The notes under the pieces: model-generated | The model's database searches: none | Seen by the model: only the letters and a program-made list of their open reading frames with translations | What the model was told of the DNA's origin: nothing | Source: UBA1163 sp035319625 | GTDB taxonomy: Bacteria; Desulfobacterota; BSN033; UBA1163 | NCBI GenBank assembly: GCA_035319625.1 | Contig: DATHCH010000006.1 | Span: 1-6,128, forward strand | Direction of reading: 5' to 3' | Length of the DNA: 6,128 nucleotides | In this document: positions 1 through 4,736 of the stretch, piece by piece | Numbering within the stretch: the stretch's first letter is position 1 | Layout of the letters: each line of letters starts with the position of its first letter | Position numbers and translations under genes: made by a program

Positions 1-228
1 ATGGAGCGGCATTCCGAGAGCAATAGCTAGGCGCTTGGGTGAGGTAAAGGCGCTTGTCAGTAATGGGATCTTGTAGTCTTTCACCTTTTCGAAGAGAAGG
101 GCCGGGCCTTTCTTCTCCTCGTTCAACTTTGCAATGTGGGAAAGTTCAAGATTCCAGTCGACCTCCACTTTTATCCTCTTCAGTTCTCCTTCCTCTTCGC
201 ACTTTTTTATGAAATCTCGAAGATCCAT
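1..228 (-). CDS. UbiD-family carboxylase/decarboxylase, N-terminal part (runs off left edge)
   Basis: The reverse strand encodes 76 residues from an ATG at 228-226 to the window edge, with no stop. The start MDLRDFIKKCEEEGEL, followed by KRIKVEVD, then GPALLFEKVKDYKIPLLTS and SPKRLAIALGMP, is the typical UbiD-family N-terminus (basic RDF segment, GxALLFExVxxYxxPxxT, PxRxAxALG). UbiD enzymes reversibly (de)carboxylate aromatic or unsaturated acids using prenylated FMN; the catalytic Glu-Arg-Glu residues and cofactor site lie outside the window. Translation is supported by AAGGAGG at 234-240 on the reverse strand, 5 bases from the ATG. Divergence from a LysR gene and proximity to phenylphosphate synthase genes suggest a phenylphosphate carboxylase subunit, but many UbiD paralogues share this N-terminus. 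Other aryl-acid decarboxylases are possible. Family call is firm; substrate is inferred. Confidence 0.9.
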   Translation of the reverse strand, partial: MDLRDFIKKCEEEGELKRIKVEVDWNLELSHIAKLNEEKKGPALLFEKVKDYKIPLLTSAFTSPKRLAIALGMPLH

Positions 229-263
229 ATCCTCCTCCTTCTTTTTTAATTGGATTACCTGCA

Positions 264-292
264 ATTTTCTTTTCAAAAAAAAATCTTGTCAA
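264..292 (-). promoter_or_regulatory. Putative promoter of the UbiD-family gene
   Basis: Reading leftward, a perfect TTGACA (292-287) is followed after 17 bases by GAAAAT (269-264, 4 of 6 matches to TATAAT). A start near 257 would give a leader of about 28 bases containing the AAGGAGG site. The LysR box at 314-328 would be centred at about -64, the usual position of an activating LysR recognition site. Inferred by inspection only. Confidence 0.5.
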
Positions 293-314
293 TCTATTTG
301 TTTTCATGTATAAA
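286..314 (+). promoter_or_regulatory. Putative promoter of the lysR-type gene
   Basis: TTGTCA (286-291) and TATAAA (309-314) are separated by 17 bases. The -35 overlaps the oppositely oriented -35 of the UbiD gene (shared TTGTCAA, 286-292), so the two promoters probably compete for polymerase. The predicted start near 321 lies inside the LysR box, which fits negative autoregulation. The leader would be very short, with only a weak AAGG (321-324) before the ATG at 335. Confidence 0.55.
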
Positions 315-328
315 TAACCAAAGGTTAT
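314..328. promoter_or_regulatory. LysR-type operator: perfect inverted repeat ATAACC-AAA-GGTTAT
   Basis: A perfect 6-base inverted repeat with a 3-base centre; bases 315-327 (TAACCAAAGGTTA) satisfy the T-N11-A rule for LysR-type boxes. It sits in the divergent region next to the regulator gene, at about -64 for the UbiD gene and about +1 for the regulator, as expected for a site that activates the target and represses the regulator. A related sequence lies upstream of ppsA at 1291-1303. Confidence 0.65.
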
Positions 329-334
329 AAAAAA

Positions 335-1255
335 ATGGAGAAGGAAAGCCCCTTAAATATACCATTAAATTCTTTTCTTGTCTTCCACGAAGTAGCGAAA
401 TTTAGAAGCTTTTCCAGGGCCGCAGAAGAATTATTTGTCTCCCAGCCAGCCGTGTCCAAACATATCAGGCAACTGGAGCAAAAGGTAGGGATGGGACTCG
501 TTCGAAGAGGAAGGGGGGGATTTGGCCTGACCGAAGCCGGGGGAATCCTCTTCAAACATACACAGAAAATTTCTTCCCATCTCCTGGAGATGGAGAATGC
601 CCTGGGCAATTTAAGAAAAGACCATCACGGTGTTTTGAAGATTGGGACCACGGAGTCCTATTCAAAATGTTTAATGCCGAAACTTCTTTCAGGATTTCAG
701 ACCTCTCATCCTTCCATTAAAATCACCCTCGAAGTGGGAAACTCAGAAGAGATTGAGAAGAGCCTTCTCGATTACAAAAACGACATCGGCTTAATCGGGC
801 TGGTCAAGGCATCCTCTAAGTTTGAATCGATTCCCTTCTTAAGAGAAGAACTCGTCCTCATTGTTCGGCCTCATCACCAACTGGATAAAAGAAAAGCAGT
901 TTCTTTGAAGGAGATTGAAAAATATCCGTTCATCATTCGTGACAAGGGTTCGACGACCCGGAGAATCTTATTTCACGCTTTCGAAGAGTTCGATATTCAT
1001 CCCTCTCTCTTGATTGAAGCAGGCAGTTCCGAGTTTATCAAACAATGGGTTTCAGAGGGGGAAGGGATATCTATTATTGTCAAAAGGTTAGGTGCAGATG
1101 AGGAGAAAAGAGGGATGATTAAGGTGATCCCCTTGCAGGAGAAACTCTATCTTGAAGTAGCCCTCCTCTATTTAAAAGAGGAACGGGCTAACCCCACCAT
1201 CAAAGCCTTCATCCAGTACATGGAGAGTAAAAAGAGAGAATTTTCTCAAGTTTAA
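335..1255 (+). CDS. LysR-type transcriptional regulator
   Basis: A 306-residue protein, the usual length for the LysR family. The N-terminal winged helix-turn-helix covers about residues 10-70: SFSRAAEELFVSQPAVSKHI (25-44) is the HTH core, followed by RQLEQKVG and the wing ending LTEAGG. A linker helix (about 70-92) leads into a periplasmic-binding-protein-like effector domain (about 94-300) beginning GVLKIGTTESYSKCLMPKLL. This is a cytoplasmic DNA-binding regulator, typically tetrameric and responding to a pathway metabolite; the effector cannot be read here, though an aromatic intermediate would fit. The ATG at 335 is chosen because the HTH begins at the normal distance from it. It is divergent from the UbiD gene and precedes the pps unit, with matching boxes near both, so it probably controls both. 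No clear terminator follows: short GAGAA/TTCTC repeats around the stop lack a T-run. Confidence 0.95.
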   Translation: MEKESPLNIPLNSFLVFHEVAKFRSFSRAAEELFVSQPAVSKHIRQLEQKVGMGLVRRGRGGFGLTEAGGILFKHTQKISSHLLEMENALGNLRKDHHGVLKIGTTESYSKCLMPKLLSGFQTSHPSIKITLEVGNSEEIEKSLLDYKNDIGLIGLVKASSKFESIPFLREELVLIVRPHHQLDKRKAVSLKEIEKYPFIIRDKGSTTRRILFHAFEEFDIHPSLLIEAGSSEFIKQWVSEGEGISIIVKRLGADEEKRGMIKVIPLQEKLYLEVALLYLKEERANPTIKAFIQYMESKKREFSQV

Positions 1256-1290
1256 GAGAATTGCTCCGACCTGATTCACCCCAGAAGAGA

Positions 1291-1303
1291 TAACCGAAAT
1301 TTA
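1291..1303. promoter_or_regulatory. Putative LysR-type box upstream of the pps unit
   Basis: TAACCGAAATTTA obeys T-N11-A and matches the perfect palindrome at 315-327 at 10 of 13 positions, including the whole TAACC half. Its edge is 22 bases from a TTGACA element, exactly the spacing seen between the palindrome and the UbiD-gene TTGACA. Its centre is about 65 bases before the estimated pps start. The 3' half (TTTA) is degenerate. Confidence 0.5.
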
Positions 1304-1325
1304 TAGCCACATAACAAAAAATGTG

Positions 1326-1355
1326 TTGACAAAAAATAGGTGAAATAGGTAAGTA
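1326..1355 (+). promoter_or_regulatory. Putative activator-dependent promoter of the ppsA-ppsB unit
   Basis: A perfect TTGACA at 1326-1331 has no good -10: the best placed candidates, TAAGTA (1350-1355, 18-base spacer) or GTAAGT (1349-1354, 17-base spacer), match TATAAT poorly. A strong -35 with a weak -10 and an upstream box fits a promoter needing a LysR activator. The spacer consists of the tandem repeat AAATAGGTG/AAATAGGTA (1334-1351). The start site is an estimate, about 1361. Confidence 0.4.
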
Positions 1356-1381
1356 GTCGGATAGTTTTCTGAATACAATCA

Positions 1382-1407
1382 ATACCGAAATTAACCCATC
1401 TTAAGAT
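1382..1407. promoter_or_regulatory. Box-like cluster: repeat of ACCGAAATT, TAACC half-site and ATCTTAAGAT palindrome
   Basis: ACCGAAATT at 1384-1392 repeats the core of the box at 1293-1301 exactly. It overlaps a second TAACC half-site (TAACCCATCTTAA, 1392-1404, also T-N11-A) and abuts a perfect 10-base palindrome ATCTTAAGAT (1398-1407). Located just downstream of the estimated start, it could be an auxiliary operator or a relic of duplication. No promoter elements are seen at the right distance after it. Confidence 0.3.
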
Positions 1408-1449
1408 AAACCAATACATACGCGGTAATCGTTGCATCCTTATGGCGAG

Positions 1450-1472
1450 GAAAGGAGTTCCCCACTCCTTTC
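1450..1472 (+). promoter_or_regulatory. Leader hairpin carrying an anti-Shine-Dalgarno arm
   Basis: GAAAGGAGT (1450-1458) pairs perfectly with ACTCCTTTC (1464-1472) across a 5-base loop TCCCC. No T-run follows, so it is not an intrinsic terminator. The right arm contains CTCCTT, complementary to four AAGGAG copies in the leader (1452-1457, 1486-1491, 1517-1522, 1594-1599), the last being the ppsA ribosome site. A regulatory role is possible but unproven. Confidence 0.4.
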
Positions 1473-1607
1473 AAACACATACGTCAAGGAGCCAAGAGTC
1501 AAACAGTATTCATGAGAAGGAGGTGAGAGGAGAGTACTTGTTTTCAAAGGACTTTTCTGATCAGTCGTCGTCTTTCGATTATAGGGAGAAAGGAAGGAGG
1601 TGCAATA

Positions 1608-3455
1608 ATGGCAGAGAAGAAAGGTTTCCCAATGCCGCTGGAGGTGAAATATCCGAAAGAACTTGAAGGTTGGGAGGAGATGTATCCATCACACTATCTC
1701 TTCTCCAAAGAAAGAGAAGGATGGGAAAGTAGACATTTCTGGTATCAAGACAAGATACATGATCCGGAACCTATGCCTCCTCTTGACTTGATATTCCATG
1801 AGGCGTGGCAGATCTCTCTTTCCCAGTACACGACTCGGGTATTCTGTATCCCGCCGCCGCAAGGTATCGCCCAGAGAATGGTCGGTTGTTACATGTATAT
1901 CACACCCGTGGAGTCACCGCCGCCGCAGGTCATTGAAGAAAAAGCTAAGCTTTTCCAAAAGCGGGCCTTCTACGTATTCGAACACTACGATGAGCTTTGG
2001 GAGAAATGGCTTAAGAAGTTTCAGGCACTTGGCAAAGAAATGGAAGGCGTGAAAGTGCCTGAAGAATTTCCGAAATACGTTCCCGAAGACCTGGTTTTGC
2101 CAGCTCCAAGAGGCTATTACGCCTCGTACGAGCTCATGGAGGCTTTCAACAGGCTGGTAGATCTAATGTTTAAGGGCTGGCAGTATCACTTCGAGATGCT
2201 AAACCTGACCTACCTGGCCTACCTGATGTTTGCCGACGTTGCCAGGAAGCTATTCCCGGGGATAAGCGAGAGTGCTATTGGCAAGATGGTCTCTGGTGCT
2301 GAAGTATCCATGTTCCGGCCTGAGGAAGAGCTCTGCCGGCTGTCAAGGCTGGCGGCTACCTATCGTAGCGTAGCTGACATTATTAAACGTGATGCATCCT
2401 CTGAGCAAAAGATAGCGGAACTCAACAAGACAGAGGATGGAAAAAAGTGGCTTGGTGAGCTAGAAAAGGTCAAAGATCCTTGGTTCTACATATCCTGTGG
2501 AAGCGGATGGTTCTTTTACGAGGGGAGCTGGCTTACCAAAATGGACATCCCGTTCACCTACATGAAGAGCTACGTCGAGAGGCTGGGCAAGGGAGAGAAG
2601 ATAGAGAGGTCGTTGGAAGGGATAACTCAGAAAAGGGATGAGATTGTTGCCGAGTACAGGAAATTGATTAAAACTTCCGAAGACAAGAAATCGTTCGAGG
2701 ATGCTTACAAGACAGTCAGGACAATATACCGGTTCGCTGAAGACCACCTCTTCTGGGTAGAGCACTGGTTGCATACCATATGGTGGCAAAAGATAAGGGA
2801 AATCGGAAAACTCCTCGTTAAACAGGGAATGTTGAAGGAGGTAGACGATATATTCATGTTTAATAGATTTGAAGTTCCCCAGCTGATCGAGGAGGTAGTG
2901 ATTGCATGGGCCCTGGGTGAAGGTGTTCCTCTGAGAAGCAAGTCCTATATGGCCAAAGCAGAAAAGCGGAAGAAGATACTCGAGGCAGCGAGAAAGTGGA
3001 ACCCGACACCAGCCCTTGGCATGCCGCCTGAAGAGGTTGCCGAACCATTCACGGTAATGCTGTGGGGAATTACAACGGATAAGGTTCAAGAATGGCTAAA
3101 AGGGATAGCTGTTGTTCCAACAGAGGTGGCCGAACTAAAGGGATTTGCATCATCTGCAGGAGTCGTTGAAGGGAAGGTGAGGGTTGTCAAATCTCTTGAG
3201 GAACTCACCAAGATTGGAGAGGGCGAAATACTGGTTTGCCCGACAACCAATCCTGCCTGGGCTCCTATCTTCACTAAAATCAAAGCCGCTGTCACGGACA
3301 TCGGCGGTTTGACCTGCCATGCTGCGATTGTATGCAGAGAATATGGACTCCCATCGGTCACGGGGACAGGAATTGCAACGTCCGTTCTCAAAACAGGGGA
3401 TACTGTTAAAGTGGATGGTAATACAGGGATTGTGAAGATCGTGAAGCGAGCGTAG
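1608..3455 (+). CDS. ppsA: Phenylphosphate synthase, phosphohistidine (PEP-synthase central/swivel) subunit
   Basis: A 615-residue (about 70 kDa) protein. Residues about 510-613 form the PEP-utiliser swivelling domain: VVPTEVAELKG, SSAGVVEGKVRVV, TTNPAWAPIFTK, then GGLTCHAAIVCREYGLPSVTG with the phosphorylatable His571, and a closing VDGNTGIVKIV. The first 500 residues are Trp- and Tyr-rich with no ATP-grasp motifs, so ATP must be bound by a partner, encoded just downstream. This matches protein 1 of Thauera aromatica phenylphosphate synthase (70 kDa, conserved His near 569), which carries the phosphoryl group and exchanges phenol with phenylphosphate. Reaction with its partner: phenol + ATP + H2O to phenylphosphate + AMP + Pi, cytoplasmic. 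The start is the ATG 5 bases after AAGGAGGTG (1594-1602). A kinase for another phenolic (for example a cresol or catechol) cannot be excluded. A whole PEP synthase or rifampin phosphotransferase is unlikely because those join both parts in one chain. Confidence 0.87.
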   Translation: MAEKKGFPMPLEVKYPKELEGWEEMYPSHYLFSKEREGWESRHFWYQDKIHDPEPMPPLDLIFHEAWQISLSQYTTRVFCIPPPQGIAQRMVGCYMYITPVESPPPQVIEEKAKLFQKRAFYVFEHYDELWEKWLKKFQALGKEMEGVKVPEEFPKYVPEDLVLPAPRGYYASYELMEAFNRLVDLMFKGWQYHFEMLNLTYLAYLMFADVARKLFPGISESAIGKMVSGAEVSMFRPEEELCRLSRLAATYRSVADIIKRDASSEQKIAELNKTEDGKKWLGELEKVKDPWFYISCGSGWFFYEGSWLTKMDIPFTYMKSYVERLGKGEKIERSLEGITQKRDEIVAEYRKLIKTSEDKKSFEDAYKTVRTIYRFAEDHLFWVEHWLHTIWWQKIREIGKLLVKQGMLKEVDDIFMFNRFEVPQLIEEVVIAWALGEGVPLRSKSYMAKAEKRKKILEAARKWNPTPALGMPPEEVAEPFTVMLWGITTDKVQEWLKGIAVVPTEVAELKGFASSAGVVEGKVRVVKSLEELTKIGEGEILVCPTTNPAWAPIFTKIKAAVTDIGGLTCHAAIVCREYGLPSVTGTGIATSVLKTGDTVKVDGNTGIVKIVKRA

Positions 3456-3466
3456 AAGTGTTAAAT

Positions 3467-3522
3467 TTGGAATGTGGAATGCGGGGTTTTGGTTTTTACA
3501 GATTCCGCATTCTGCATTTCAA
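3467..3522 (+). repeat. Intercistronic ppsA-ppsB hairpin (22-bp imperfect inverted repeat)
   Basis: Bases 3467-3488 pair with 3501-3522 around a 12-base loop. All 22 positions pair in the sense RNA: 16 Watson-Crick and 6 G-U. The core is GGAATGCGG/CCGCATTCT within GGAATGTGGAATGCGG. The same six positions would be A-C mismatches in antisense RNA, so the structure favours the plus-strand transcript. It lies in the 88-base ppsA-ppsB gap and lacks an immediate T-run, so it more likely affects mRNA stability or relative expression than termination. The GGAATG-type sequence also resembles dispersed intergenic palindromes of some genomes. Confidence 0.6.
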
Positions 3523-3543
3523 GATTTTCAAAAGAGGTTCATC

Positions 3544-4611
3544 ATGTCTTATACATTATGGTTCGACAAAGCTGGGAAGGAAGCCATTGGTCTGGTAGGA
3601 GGTAAGAATGCAAGCTTGGGCGAGCTGATTCGGGCTGAAATTCCTGTTCCCCCCGGCTTTTCTGTAACCACCGAGGCCTATCTTGAATTTCTTACTGGAT
3701 GGGGTATGAAGGAAACCATCGAGTCGATTCTTTCTAGAGTTGACCTTCAGGATGTCGCTTCCCTGGAGGATGCAAGCAACGGGATTCGGCAACTTATGGC
3801 AGAAGCCTCATTCACAAAGAAAATAGAAGAGGAAATCCGTTCTGACTATCAAGCCCTCGCTCAAGTATTTGATGTCGCTGACTTACCTGTCGCGGTTCGT
3901 TCCAGCGCCACAGCTGAGGATTTACCCGGAGCAAGTTTTGCAGGGCAACAGGATACATTTCTTTGGGTGAAAGGATGCAATGAGGTTCTGGAAAAGATTA
4001 AATTATGTATGTCCAGCCTTTTCACGCCGAGAGCGATTTCCTACCGGATGAAGATGGGATTCCCTCATGAAAAGGTGTTGATCAGTGTGGGTGTCCAGAA
4101 GCTCGTGGATGCTGAAGCTGCAGGGGTCATGTTTACCCTCAACCCTCTCAATGGGGATCCCTCGAAGGTAATCATCGAAGGGAATTGGGGACTGGGAGAG
4201 ACTGTCGTTTCTGGACAGGTAAATCCGGATAAGTTTGTCGTAGACAAGGTTACGAAGGAGATTGAAAGGACGGTTTCCCAAAAGGGGATTGAGTGTATTT
4301 TCGATCCTGAGAAAGGCATCGTCCGCCATCTTGACATCCCTCCTGAAAGGCGGGAGGTCCAGTGCATCGAAGATGAAGAAGTTCTTGAGCTGGCGAGATA
4401 TGCAAAGAAAGTTGAAGAATATTATGGGTGTCCCCAAGACATCGAGTGGGCCATCGACAAGAATAGACCTTTTCCATTCAACATATTCATGGTACAGAGC
4501 CGACCGGAAACCGTGTGGAGCCAGCAGAAAAAGGAGCCAGTCCTTGGAAAGAAAAGCGGTTACGAACTTCTGATGGAAAAGGCGTTGACCCGAGTAAAAG
4601 TTAGTTATTAG
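3544..4611 (+). CDS. ppsB: Phenylphosphate synthase, ATP-binding (PEP-synthase N-terminal) subunit
   Basis: A 355-residue (about 40 kDa) protein containing only the ATP-grasp half of PEP synthase. Visible motifs: GGKNASLGE (19-27), VRSSATAEDLPGASFAGQQD (118-137), GVMFTLNP (194-201), EGNWGLGE (212-219), DIEWAID (299-305) and QSRPET (318-323); the chain ends about 30 residues later with no swivel or PEP/pyruvate domain. This fits protein 2 (40 kDa) of Thauera phenylphosphate synthase, which uses MgATP to phosphorylate the histidine of the 70-kDa subunit, releasing AMP and phosphate. The start at 3544 (MSYTLWFDKAG) is preferred over the in-frame ATG at 3472: GAGG (3534-3537) precedes it, PEP synthases begin at this point, and the 24 extra residues would come from the hairpin sequence. 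It follows ppsA by 88 bases. No PpsC-like CBS protein follows. Confidence 0.88.
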   Translation: MSYTLWFDKAGKEAIGLVGGKNASLGELIRAEIPVPPGFSVTTEAYLEFLTGWGMKETIESILSRVDLQDVASLEDASNGIRQLMAEASFTKKIEEEIRSDYQALAQVFDVADLPVAVRSSATAEDLPGASFAGQQDTFLWVKGCNEVLEKIKLCMSSLFTPRAISYRMKMGFPHEKVLISVGVQKLVDAEAAGVMFTLNPLNGDPSKVIIEGNWGLGETVVSGQVNPDKFVVDKVTKEIERTVSQKGIECIFDPEKGIVRHLDIPPERREVQCIEDEEVLELARYAKKVEEYYGCPQDIEWAIDKNRPFPFNIFMVQSRPETVWSQQKKEPVLGKKSGYELLMEKALTRVKVSY

Positions 4612-4736
4612 ATATATTTGTTAAAGAAGTCTAAATCGCCGTAGTTTATCTGGATAAAGGATCATGGAAAATCAATTAACCGTTTTTGAAATTTTGGGAA
4701 GATAAAATCTTTTCGACAAAGAAGGAGGTATCTTAT

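Larger units (their letters stand above)
1256..1607 (+). other. Gene-free region: promoter, operators and long leader of the pps unit
   Basis: This stretch of about 350 bases holds no supportable gene. From left to right it contains a LysR-type box (1291-1303), TTGACA (1326-1331) inside an A-rich tract, a tandem 9-base repeat (1334-1351), a second cluster of box-like half-sites (1382-1407), a 9-bp hairpin (1450-1472), an orphan Shine-Dalgarno (1517-1526) and the working ribosome site of ppsA (1594-1602). If transcription starts near 1361, the leader is about 245 bases, which is long for a simple operon. It is notably rich in AAGGAG (four copies). Confidence 0.7.

Noticed and set aside
1236..1262. 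GAGAA/TTCTC inverted repeats around the lysR stop codon as a terminator
   Set aside because: Stems are only 4-5 pairs, compete with each other and have no following T-run.
1442..1666. Open frame of 74 codons upstream of and overlapping the ppsA start
   Set aside because: No ribosome site precedes its ATG, the product is low-complexity and unlike any family I know, and it overlaps the well-supported ppsA start by 59 bases in another frame.
2460..3089. 209-codon open frame antisense to ppsA
   Set aside because: It lies wholly within a clearly coding, conserved gene; the translation shows no domain logic and no ribosome site was seen.
3472..3543. 24-residue N-terminal extension of PpsB from an upstream ATG
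   Set aside because: It would be translated from the intercistronic hairpin, has no ribosome site, and PEP-synthase family members begin at the MSYTLWFD position.
4003..4437. 144-codon and smaller antisense open frames within ppsB
   Set aside because: Shadow frames of a well-conserved ATP-grasp coding sequence.
1608..4611. A single PEP synthase or PPDK broken by a frameshift or rearrangement
   Set aside because: Domain order is reversed (swivel subunit before ATP-grasp subunit), each part has its own ribosome site and natural end, and sizes match the two known phenylphosphate synthase subunits.
4677..4689. TAACCGTTTTTGA, another T-N11-A sequence before the membrane-protein gene
   Set aside because: Only the TAACC half matches the operator, and no TTGACA lies 22 bases away; likely chance in AT-rich DNA.
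4699..4713. AAGAT-AAA-ATCTT small hairpin followed by TT between ppsB and the membrane-protein gene
   Set aside because: A five-pair AT-rich stem with a three-base loop is too weak to call a terminator.
4686..4736. 17-residue N-terminal extension of the membrane protein
   Set aside because: The ATG at 4737 has AAGGAGG 8 bases upstream, and the extension would itself be translated from that ribosome site.
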